A program made the position numbers and the translations under genes. From an uncultured Shewanella sp. (GTDB taxonomy: Bacteria > Pseudomonadota > Gammaproteobacteria > Enterobacterales > Shewanellaceae), in contig NZ_CANMUW010000014.1 of NCBI RefSeq assembly GCF_947501225.1, positions 62,001-126,000 of the forward strand: a DNA stretch of 64,000 nt, read 5' to 3'. Positions within the stretch are counted from its first letter, which is position 1, and each line of letters starts with the position of its first letter. The notes beneath the pieces are model-generated. The model worked only from the letters and a program-made list of their open reading frames with translations, searched no databases and was not told where the DNA came from. This document shows positions 25,767 through 34,600 of this stretch, piece by piece.

Positions 25767-28427
25767 ATGAAAAGAGTATTGACGGTTTTGAGCCTGTGTA
25801 TCGCAGCGGCTGTTTCACATAGCGCCGTAGCCGAAATTCAGTCCGCGAGCCAGTTTAACGAATGGCAAAAAGTGGCTAACAGACACGATGCCACGGGGCT
25901 CAACAGCCAGGCGACCTCCGGCCAACAGCTGAGCACAAATATCGCCGCCTTGAATCAGATACTGCTGACCAGTCGCGACGCCGTTATCGTGACGCTGCCT
26001 CTGCCCAACGGTAACTTTGCCGACTTTGAGCTTAAGCCCTCAGCCATAGTCGAGAGCGTGCTCGCTGAAAAGTATCCCAATATTAAAACCTTCAGCGGTC
26101 ATGAGCTGGGTAATCCGGATAATCACGGCCGCTTCGATATTACCCCTCAGGGGTTTCATGGCCTGTTCAGGTACGGCGGGGAGACGGTGTTTATCGACCC
26201 GCAATACCGTGACAGCGATGCCCGCTACATCAGTTATTTTCGCAAAGATGCCGTCCCGCTAAACCAGGCCGATATGCCCAAACGATTACCGCCAAAAATC
26301 AGAGGCAAGAGCGAACAAACAATCAACAGCCATGCCCACACAGACACGGCTATGGCTTCCCAAGCCATAGCTTACCGAAACAAGGACGCTCAGGCTCAGG
26401 CGACGCAACTGAAAACTTACCGGATAGCCATCTCCGCCACGGGGGAGTACACCCAGTTCCACGGCGGGACCAGGGAGAGGGGCCTTGCGGCCGTGGTCAC
26501 TATGCTCAACCGGGTTAACGATGTTTATCAGGCTGATCTGGCGGTAAGGTTGGAGCTGGTTGCCAATAATGACCAGCTGATTTTTGTCGACCCGGGTAGT
26601 GACCCGTTCGAAAACACCGATGCCGATGGCGAAGCCAACACAGGGATCATAGATAATGCGATCGGCAACACCAGCTACGATGTCGGCCACGTTGTCGGCA
26701 CCGGCGGTGGTGGGCTGGCAGCACTGGGGGTCATCTGTGACGCTACGGCTAAGGGCGACGGTGTGACCGGCAGTCCCACTCCCACAGGCGATGCGTTTAA
26801 TATCGACTATGTCGCCCATGAATTAGGCCATCAGTTTGGCGCCGATCATACCTTCAATGGCCTGACCGACTCCTGCAATGGCAACCGGGCAGACACGAGT
26901 GCATATGAGCCGGGAAGTGGTTCAACTGTGATGAGTTATGCGGGGATATGCGGTGAGCAAAACCTTCAGGATAACTCTAACCCCTATTTCCATTCCCATT
27001 CGATAGACGTGATACAGGCCCATATCACCACAGGTAGCGGCAGCAGCTGCGCACAGGTCAGCACAAGCACTAATACAAATCCTGTGGTCGATGCCGGTGC
27101 CGACTACACCATTCCCGCCCGCACCCCCTTCGTGTTGACGGGCAGTGCAACCGACGCTGACGGCGATACTCTCTCCTATGACTGGCAGCAATATGATTTA
27201 GGTCCGGCCAGCGCCAGCGCTGCCGAGCAGATTGACGACGGTAAGCGGCCGCTGTTCAGGGTCTGGAACCCCAGCAGCCAACCCAGCCGTACCTTCCCAA
27301 GACTCGAAGATATCTTACACAATAAGCTTAGCTTAGGCGAAACCTATCCATTGACCACCCGTGAACTCAACTTCCGCCTGGTGGTGAGAGACGGCAACCA
27401 GGGCCTCTCCCGTGACGCCATGAAAGTCAACGTTATCGATACCAACCAGGCTTTCTCGGTAATCGAGCCTGCAGCGGGCTCAAGCTGGACCAACGGCAGC
27501 CAACTCGTCAGCTGGAATGTGGCCGATACCGCATCGGCGCCGATCTCATGCGCTAAGGTAAACATCAAGCTCTCCGTCGACGGGGGAAGCCATTTCGATA
27601 CCGAGCTGGCAATGGGCGTCGACAACGACGGCAGCCATGAAGTCACTCTGCCTCAGCTCAGCAGCAATAACGCTCGTGTTAAAATCGACTGCGCCGACAA
27701 CATCTTCTTTGCGGTCAATAACGGCAACTTCTCTGTCACGGCGGGACCTGCCGCCCAAAGCATCAAGATCACCGGCCTTAAGACTCCCCTCACCATGAGT
27801 GAGGATGGCGAGCTGACGCTGTCGACCGACATGTATCAGTATGAAGGTCTCACTGCGACCAGTCTCACCCTGCAAGGCGGCAGTAACTATCAGGTAAACG
27901 GTACGACGGTTTCGCCGACCACCGACTTTAACGGTGAGCTATCTGTCCTTGTCATCGCCCACAATGGTGATCTGAAGAGTGAGCCCTTTGCAACAACCAT
28001 CTCGGTCACAGCGGTAAACGATAGTCCCGTGGCGGTCAATGATACAGCCAATGTCAATCAGGACTCGTCAAACAATGTTATCGACCCCTTAAGCAATGAC
28101 AGTGATGTCGATACCGGCGACACGCTGAGCCTGTTAAGCCTCAACTACACGGGACAAGGGGTAGCCAGCATTGTTAATAACAAGATAAGCTACACCCCGG
28201 CCGCAGGCTTTTCGGGCAGCGAAACCATCTCTTATATCCTGCAGGACGCTTCGAAGGCCAGCGCCGGCGCAATTGTCACCATCACAGTGAAGGCCACCGG
28301 CACAGAAGGTGGTAGTGGTAGCGGAGGCGAAACAGGAGGAGGCTCATCAGGCGGCGCCCTAGGGGGATGGTTATTTATCTTACTACCGCTGCTCGGCGTA
28401 AGATTGTTAGGGGGGAGAGCCCAATGA
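25767..28427 (+). CDS. Secreted reprolysin-like (M12B) zinc metalloprotease with GlyGly-CTERM
   Basis: An 886-residue exported protein. The Sec signal (residues 1-22, ending AVAE) precedes a propeptide-like region. The metzincin domain holds the zinc motif HELGHQFGADH (about residues 351-361) and the Met-turn VMSYAG (about 388). A PKD/Ig-like region follows, then a cadherin-like module VNDSPVAVNDTANVNQDS (about 750). The tail is Gly/Ser-rich, then a hydrophobic segment and RLLGGRAQ, the GlyGly-CTERM signal processed by rhombosortase for type II secretion and surface release. Its stop overlaps the next start (ATGA). Confidence 0.87.
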   Translation: MKRVLTVLSLCIAAAVSHSAVAEIQSASQFNEWQKVANRHDATGLNSQATSGQQLSTNIAALNQILLTSRDAVIVTLPLPNGNFADFELKPSAIVESVLAEKYPNIKTFSGHELGNPDNHGRFDITPQGFHGLFRYGGETVFIDPQYRDSDARYISYFRKDAVPLNQADMPKRLPPKIRGKSEQTINSHAHTDTAMASQAIAYRNKDAQAQATQLKTYRIAISATGEYTQFHGGTRERGLAAVVTMLNRVNDVYQADLAVRLELVANNDQLIFVDPGSDPFENTDADGEANTGIIDNAIGNTSYDVGHVVGTGGGGLAALGVICDATAKGDGVTGSPTPTGDAFNIDYVAHELGHQFGADHTFNGLTDSCNGNRADTSAYEPGSGSTVMSYAGICGEQNLQDNSNPYFHSHSIDVIQAHITTGSGSSCAQVSTSTNTNPVVDAGADYTIPARTPFVLTGSATDADGDTLSYDWQQYDLGPASASAAEQIDDGKRPLFRVWNPSSQPSRTFPRLEDILHNKLSLGETYPLTTRELNFRLVVRDGNQGLSRDAMKVNVIDTNQAFSVIEPAAGSSWTNGSQLVSWNVADTASAPISCAKVNIKLSVDGGSHFDTELAMGVDNDGSHEVTLPQLSSNNARVKIDCADNIFFAVNNGNFSVTAGPAAQSIKITGLKTPLTMSEDGELTLSTDMYQYEGLTATSLTLQGGSNYQVNGTTVSPTTDFNGELSVLVIAHNGDLKSEPFATTISVTAVNDSPVAVNDTANVNQDSSNNVIDPLSNDSDVDTGDTLSLLSLNYTGQGVASIVNNKISYTPAAGFSGSETISYILQDASKASAGAIVTITVKATGTEGGSGSGGETGGGSSGGALGGWLFILLPLLGVRLLGGRAQ

Positions 28428-28795
28428 AAAGAGTAAGCAGCTATCCACTCATTTTATCCCTGTTGCTGATGGCCACTCAGCTTAGCGGCTGTAACCTTAG
28501 CGAAGAGGCGGACGACGCCTCGACAGAGTCCAGAGTCGAACGGGCAGTCGAGGAGGCCAGACTCCTTGGCGACCTGAGACTCTTTGCCACCACAGGGCGA
28601 AGAGCCACCCTGCCGGGAATAGCTCAGGAGGAGGTTGAGCAGGCCAAGGCCCTATGTGGCGTACAGTATATGGCGGGGACAGGAGATCTCATATCCACCA
28701 CAGAGCAAAGAGAGAAACGTAAGCAACTCATAGACTTTATGACCGCTTATAATCGGGTTATATTCGAGATCTGTAAGAAGAAACAGGCTGACTAA
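28424..28795 (+). CDS. Lipoprotein translationally coupled to the protease
   Basis: A 123-residue lipoprotein: the signal MKRVSSYPLILSLLLMATQL ends in the lipobox LSGC, giving Cys at residue 23, with Asn at +2. The mature part is acidic then mixed (SEEADDASTESRVERAVEEA), contains two more Cys (LCGVQY, FEICKKK), and has no known family. ATG 28424 overlaps the protease stop by four bases, so its output is tied to the protease. A role as chaperone, inhibitor or anchor for the protease is inferred from coupling only. Confidence 0.75.
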   Translation: MKRVSSYPLILSLLLMATQLSGCNLSEEADDASTESRVERAVEEARLLGDLRLFATTGRRATLPGIAQEEVEQAKALCGVQYMAGTGDLISTTEQREKRKQLIDFMTAYNRVIFEICKKKQAD

Positions 28796-28799
28796 CACT

Positions 28800-28834
28800 G
28801 AGGTCGCTCCCGTAGTAATACGGGAGCCTGCCTC
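28800..28834 (+). promoter_or_regulatory. Stem-loop abutting the response-regulator ribosome site
   Basis: A 9-bp perfect stem (GCTCCCGTA / TACGGGAGC, 28806-28827) is closed by GTAA, a GNRA-type tetraloop in RNA. A further GAGG/CCTC stem (28800-28803 with 28831-28834) lies below a small internal loop. It ends one base before GGAG (28835-28838), the ribosome site of the regulator gene. There is no T-run, so it is not a typical terminator. A translational or mRNA-stability role is inferred. Confidence 0.5.
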
Positions 28835-28844
28835 GGAGATATTT

Positions 28845-29543
28845 ATGAAAGATAAATTATCCGTGCTACTCATCGATGATGATATCGAGCTATGTGAGCT
28901 TGTCCGGGACTACCTGATCCAAAACGATTACCGGGTCAGTGTGCTCAACGATGGTCTCAACGCCGCGAAGGAGATCCTCAATCAGGCTCCTCATATTGTC
29001 ATACTCGATCTGATGCTCCCCCATGTGGATGGCCTCACCATATGCAAACAGGTGAGAGATGACTACCATGGCTCAATCATCATGTTAACCGCGCTCGATG
29101 ATGATATCGATGAGGTTACCGGCCTGGAGGTCGGCGCCGATGATTATCTGGCCAAGCCGGTCAAGCCCCGAGTGTTACTCGCACATATCAGGGCCCAGCT
29201 CAGACACCTTGAGAAACACAGAAAGCGTCGGGAACAGGAAAACATACAATTTGGCAATCAATGTTTTGTGCTCAATCCTGCCAACAGAACTGTGACCGTA
29301 GACCACCAGCCAGTCGAACTCACCGGCGCCGAGTACGATGTCCTGTTACAACTCGCCATGCACTGTGGTGAGGTCGTCAGCCGGGATGCACTGCATAAGA
29401 CCATATTCAACTTCGAGTATGATGGCATAGAGCGCTCGATAGACCTGCGCATATCCAGACTAAGAAACAAGTTAAACCAACATTCGGAGTCGGGAAATAT
29501 TATCCAGACAGTCAGAAACAGGGGATACCTGCTTGCGAGATGA
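28845..29543 (+). CDS. OmpR/PhoB-family response regulator
   Basis: A 232-residue two-domain regulator. The receiver has acidic residues D11-D13, phospho-acceptor D55 (ILDLMLPHVDG) and the conserved Lys in YLAKPVKP. The C-terminal winged helix (about 135-230) contains ELTGAEYDVLLQLAMH, GIERSIDLRISRLRNKL and TVRNRGYLLA. GGAG is six bases before the ATG. Its stop overlaps the kinase start by four bases. By sequence style it is nearest RstA/CpxR-type regulators; the signal is unknown. Confidence 0.9.
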   Translation: MKDKLSVLLIDDDIELCELVRDYLIQNDYRVSVLNDGLNAAKEILNQAPHIVILDLMLPHVDGLTICKQVRDDYHGSIIMLTALDDDIDEVTGLEVGADDYLAKPVKPRVLLAHIRAQLRHLEKHRKRREQENIQFGNQCFVLNPANRTVTVDHQPVELTGAEYDVLLQLAMHCGEVVSRDALHKTIFNFEYDGIERSIDLRISRLRNKLNQHSESGNIIQTVRNRGYLLAR

Positions 29544-30832
29544 TAATGACTAGATCGATTCGCGGGGTGCTGGCATTAACGCTCAGTTTTGCCATTGCAG
29601 CCTTACTGAGTCAGGCTATCTTCTATGACACCATAGACAGATTAGCGCTGAGTACCTTCAATGATAATCTGCTTGAATATCAAGCTCAGATCAAAAGCAG
29701 CGTCGAAGAGAGCAACCCTAATCTATGGCAGCAACAGACGGCAAGACTGTCGGATGAATTAAACACCCCGGTCTATCTGGATAAACGGGATCTGACCAAC
29801 TTCACCGAGGATATCCTGGAGCAGCTCTACTCCCCCATAGGCGATAACGGCATTATCGATCCGGATATGGGGCTCATCTACTACCCGGTATCGGCAGAAT
29901 ATGCGTTAACCGTCGGCCCTTTCGATGATATGACCCTGGCCTATGCGGCGGAGATATTCACCTGGCTTTTTGCCCTGCTTACCGCAATCGCAACATTTAT
30001 TCTGCTGGATTATCAGGATAAAAAATCGCTCAAACGCCTCAGTGATTCGCTCTGTATTGGAGATACGCCCTCCCCCCCACAGTTAAGTATCGAGTCTCTG
30101 CAGGCTCAGGCGGAGCTGATGTCGGTTACAAACAGACAAAAATCGACCGCGCTGGATCAGTTACTCATCACACAGAGAGATCTTCTACACGGGGTCGCCC
30201 ATGAATTCCGCAGTCCTCTGGCTCGCATGGAGTTCGCCATCGAGCTGCTCGAAGAGGCCGATGAAGATAAGCGTTTACAGCTTAAGGGGCAGCTGGAGCG
30301 TTCGATTAAAGAGCTCGATGAGCTGGTCAAGCAGGTATTACGCTACTCCCGCCTTCAACACGATGGAGCTGAGCTGGAACTGAACTCGATAGGCAGCACA
30401 GAGCTTATCGAACGCTCGGTTGAAAAGGTGCAACACTTCTATCCCAACATCCGCTTTAACATAGATGATCTGAGTCAGTGCCAGTTTAGATGCGACATCA
30501 AATTGATGGTGATTGCGCTGTCGAACATCTTAAGAAATGCGGGGCGCTTTGCACACACAAGATGCCTTATCACGGTAGAGAGCCACAATGATACCTTAAC
30601 CATCAGTATTCAGGATGATGGCCCCGGGCTCGCTCCGGGCAAGAAGAAGCAGATATTTGAACCCTTTACCCGTCTCGACCCCAGCCGTTCCCGAGACTCG
30701 GGTGGCTATGGCTTGGGCCTGGCAATTGTTCAGTCGATTGTCCATAAACATGATGGCAGTATCAAGGTTGAGGATGCACCGATTGGCGGGGCAAATTTTA
30801 TCATCACACTGGCAAAACCAGTTTCAGATTAA
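29540..30832 (+). CDS. Sensor histidine kinase
   Basis: A 430-residue membrane kinase. There are two membrane segments (about residues 7-27 and 135-156) flanking a ~105-residue periplasmic sensor with no recognised fold. The H-box is LLHGVAHEFRSPLARMEF (His near 221), the N-box is LSNILRNAGRFA, and the G-boxes are DDGPGL and GGYGLGLAI. All are intact, so it should be active. It pairs with the regulator upstream (ATGA overlap; an ATG at 29546 is an alternative start). RstB/CpxA-like organisation; possible targets include the adjacent protease operon. Confidence 0.9.
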   Translation: MIMTRSIRGVLALTLSFAIAALLSQAIFYDTIDRLALSTFNDNLLEYQAQIKSSVEESNPNLWQQQTARLSDELNTPVYLDKRDLTNFTEDILEQLYSPIGDNGIIDPDMGLIYYPVSAEYALTVGPFDDMTLAYAAEIFTWLFALLTAIATFILLDYQDKKSLKRLSDSLCIGDTPSPPQLSIESLQAQAELMSVTNRQKSTALDQLLITQRDLLHGVAHEFRSPLARMEFAIELLEEADEDKRLQLKGQLERSIKELDELVKQVLRYSRLQHDGAELELNSIGSTELIERSVEKVQHFYPNIRFNIDDLSQCQFRCDIKLMVIALSNILRNAGRFAHTRCLITVESHNDTLTISIQDDGPGLAPGKKKQIFEPFTRLDPSRSRDSGGYGLGLAIVQSIVHKHDGSIKVEDAPIGGANFIITLAKPVSD

Positions 30833-30928
30833 CCGCCCCGGCAACAGTGCCTTAATCCCGATTGCTATAAATCTTGATATAATCAGCCGCTCAGGCATGT
30901 AGCAATCACTAAATGGCAAAGAGCAGAG

Positions 30929-31549
30929 ATGAGAATCACAGGGAAGCTGACCCAATGGAATGACGACAGAGGCTTTGGTTTCATTACACTCACAGGCGGG
31001 CAGGAGAGGATATTTATCCATATCAAGGCCTTCGGCCATCGCGACAGGCGCCCTGAACTCAACGATATCATCAGTTTCATCCGCTCCAAAGATAAGCAGG
31101 GACGTGACTGCGCCGTTCAGGCTTGCTTAGCAGGAGAAAAGATGAGGCCAAAGCTTATAAAGCCTTCCAGACACAAAAGCGCCCTTGGCCCGTTGCTTAT
31201 TCTGGCTTTAGCTGGTCTTATTACCATAGCACTGTTTCAACAGATGCTTCCCTATCAGATAGCCCCCTTCTACCTTGTCGTCAGCACCTTCACCTTTCTC
31301 GCCTATGGCCTGGATAAATCCGCGGCGCGCAGAGGGTGCTGGCGCACCAGAGAGAGTACGCTGCAGCTGATGGCCCTTATTGGCGGTTGGCCCGGAGCAC
31401 TGCTGGCCCAGAGGTGGCTGAGGCACAAGTCTCAGAAAACAAGCTTCCGGCTAATGCTTTGGTTGATGATAGCAATGAATACATCAAGCTTATTATGGCT
31501 GCTTTCAGCGACAGGACAGGCACTGCTTCAGCAACTTGAGTTAATTTGA
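30929..31549 (+). CDS. Cold-shock domain / DUF1294 fusion membrane protein
   Basis: A 206-residue protein. The N-terminal cold-shock domain (residues 1-68) has RNP1 RGFGFI and RNP2 IFIHI, which bind single-stranded nucleic acid. A basic linker follows, then a DUF1294 domain with about four membrane helices (from residue 90) holding FLAYGLDKSAARRGCWRTRE and LIGGWPGALLAQR. This fusion is common in marine gammaproteobacteria; it places an RNA-binding module at the membrane. Function is unknown. It is monocistronic and followed by a strong terminator. Confidence 0.85.
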   Translation: MRITGKLTQWNDDRGFGFITLTGGQERIFIHIKAFGHRDRRPELNDIISFIRSKDKQGRDCAVQACLAGEKMRPKLIKPSRHKSALGPLLILALAGLITIALFQQMLPYQIAPFYLVVSTFTFLAYGLDKSAARRGCWRTRESTLQLMALIGGWPGALLAQRWLRHKSQKTSFRLMLWLMIAMNTSSLLWLLSATGQALLQQLELI

Positions 31550-31557
31550 ATCGATTA

Positions 31558-31586
31558 GAAAAGGCGCACGATGCGCCTTTTCTTTA
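31558..31586. terminator. Bidirectional terminator
   Basis: An 11-bp perfect stem (GAAAAGGCGCA / TGCGCCTTTTC) with a 3-base loop lies between the converging DUF1294 and Ig-repeat genes. Confidence 0.85.
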
Positions 31587-31612
31587 CCGCTTAGCGAGCC
31601 TACTCAGAAACA

Positions 31613-34600
31613 TTAACTGGCTGGAATCACCTCTACATTGGCTGTGCCGCTCTGCCCATCAAACGTCGCCGTAACTATGGCATTGCCCACCGCATGAGCA
31701 TCTATCTCCCCCCTCCATCCCGTGGCAACATCCGGGTAATCACTGCTCCAGTCGACATAGTCGGCATAATTTTCAGAGGTGCCGTTAGCATAGGTAACCC
31801 AGACCTCAACAAGCTGATACCCACCGACCTCCAGTGTAATATCCGATGGTGCCACCTCTACCGTCTTAACACTGTTTTTCACCACCGAAACCAAACGAGA
31901 GTCAAGCTTGCCCTGATAGCTCACGCTAATCGTGGCCGACACATCATAATTTAGCCCCATCGCCTCACCGGCGCGGGAGTTGCCTGTTTGTATCAGAATA
32001 TTGCCTGGTGAATCACTTTTCCAGCTGGCATCAAGAGTCACATCGACACTTCGGCCATCGGAAAAGTGTGCCATTGCTGTAAATTGGAATGGCCACTCGG
32101 CATAGATAACATCATCTCCCGGTGTGATCTCGATACTCACAAGTACAGGATCGGTAACGCTTGTTGTCACCTTATCACTGACCCCTTCATATTGCGCCGT
32201 GATCTCGCTACTCCCTGTGGCTCTGGCGATGCCGGTACCACCATCGGTCCCGGTCGTCACCATATGGATCACATCCGGCTGGCTCGATGACCAGGTGGCT
32301 TTATCGGTAATATCGACTCTTTCCAGATTGAACATGGTCGCCGTCGCCTTATAACGCCCCTTGGTACCAACGGGAACCTCGAGGTTGTCCGGTGTCACCT
32401 CGAGGCTTCTGACCTCACTGTCATAAACACTCAGCCTCCCCTCTCCCTCTATTCCCTGAAAGATAGCAAAAGTAGCGGAAACACCTGCTTCAATGCCATG
32501 TGCAAGCCCGGTCGGGCCGATAGAGAGCTTACTCCTGTCTCCCGGCCTCCAATCACTCTGTTCAGTAACATCTTTTTGAGTGATATTGCCTCTGCTGTCC
32601 CGGTAAACGGCGAAGGCCTGTAGCTGAGTGGTTTTATTAACTATCACATAGCCGTCGGCCGGCTCAACCTGCACTCCCAGATACTCAAACTCGCTCACAA
32701 CCACTTCGGCCTGAGCATCCATGCCATTGTAATGCGCATTAATTAGGGTTTTCCCCTGAGAATCCCCCGTCACCCGTCCGGCCATGAAGCCGGATGTCAC
32801 GACATGGGCAATGGTATCATCGGCAAGCGTCCATGTAGCTGCGCTGCTCGCATCGGCCGAGTAACCATCGGAGTAAAACGCCCTCAGAACATACTGCTGC
32901 GTCTCATGAATATTCACCGTCGAGGTAACAGGTGTCAGCTGCAGTTGTGTCAAAACGGCTTCATCCACAAAAAGTGAGGCTTTTGCCGTTAACGTCTTAT
33001 AACTGGCTTGGAGCTCGGTCATGCCAGGAACGAGAGTATGAGCTGTGCCTGTCGAGTCGATTGTCGCAATGTCGGTTCTGCTGCTCTGCCAACTCGACTC
33101 CAGCGTCACCTCTTTACTGCTGCCGTCTGAGAAACGGGCAAAAGCCTGATAGGGCTGTTCCAACCCGGCGGCTACGGATGCATCGGCTGGCGTGACGGTC
33201 AGCTCAACCAGCTCGGCGGCCGTGACCTCAACTTCGGCAGAGGAGCTCATACCAAGGTACTGAGCCTCGATCTGAATGTTGCCTCTGCTTATCGCATTAG
33301 CGAAGCCGCCATCGAGGCTACCGGTTCCAATATGAACTATTGCTTGATCTAAGCTTATCCAGCTTGCAACCCCGGTAATATCTTCAGAGCGACCATCGGT
33401 ATAGAAGGCTCTGGCTTCAAACTGCCCCTCAGTCCCCGCAGGCACCTTAACCTTAGCCGGAGTGACCTGAATATAGCTCAGAGCAGCGTCTGTTACCGTG
33501 AGTGTAGATGAATCGCTGAGCCCGGCATAGCTTGCCGTCACGAGTGTTTCACCGGCCAGATAACTGCTGGCTAATCCACCTCGCTCGACGCTGGCAACCG
33601 ATATATCCAAGCTCTGCCAATCGGATTCCAGGCTCAGATCTTTACTGCTGCCATCGGAAAACACGCCAGTTGCTTCAAAGGCCTGGGTTAAGCCCGCCGC
33701 GACGGTGGCTCTTATCGGACTGACGACCAGCTTCTCTAAGATAGCGTCGGTGACCTCAATGTTAGCCTGAGCCAGCTCACCGCTATAACTTGCTTCAATC
33801 TTCGTCTCGCCAACGGCTAGCGCCTCGGCGAATCCGGCCGAACTTCCCACGGCGACTATGTTAATGACGGCTGGGTCTACGGCACTCCATGTCGCCAACT
33901 GAGTCACGTCACTGCTGTGACCGTCTGAGTAAAATGCCTCAGCTTTATACTGGCCCGAAATTCCCTTAGGCACGGTGGCATTTGCCGGGGTCACCTGCAA
34001 ACCGGTAACAGTGGCATCGGTGACAATCAGTTCCGCATCCGAAGTGAAGCCGATATAGGATGCCGAGATCCGGGTCATTCCCTTGATATAAGTCAGGGCT
34101 AACCCACGACGGTCTACCGTGGCAACATCCTGCACACTCGATTGCCAGCTCGCAAGTTGAGTCAGATCGATATTAGTACCATCGGAGAAGATACCAACAA
34201 ATTGATATTGCTGAGTATTACCTGCAGCTATGGTCCGCTTCACCGGCGATAGGCTAACCGACTCGAGAATGGCATCGGTCACTCGGATCCCTGCACTCGC
34301 CGACATACCATCGAAATTTGCCCGGACCTGAGTATCCCCTACGGCAGCGGCAGTGACATACCCCGCCTGAATGCCTGAAGAGACCACCTCGGCGATCCCG
34401 GTATCATCGGAGCTCCACATCGCAAGCCTGGTCACATCACTCGAGTGTCCATCGGAATAAAATGCCGTGGCGACCAACTGCCGGTGATACCCGGCTGCTA
34501 AGATAGAGCTGACTGGCGTTACCTGTAGGCCGGTAATGACGGCATCGGTAACAGTAAGCTTAGCCGTGGTTTTAATACCTAAGTAACTGGCAATAATTTC

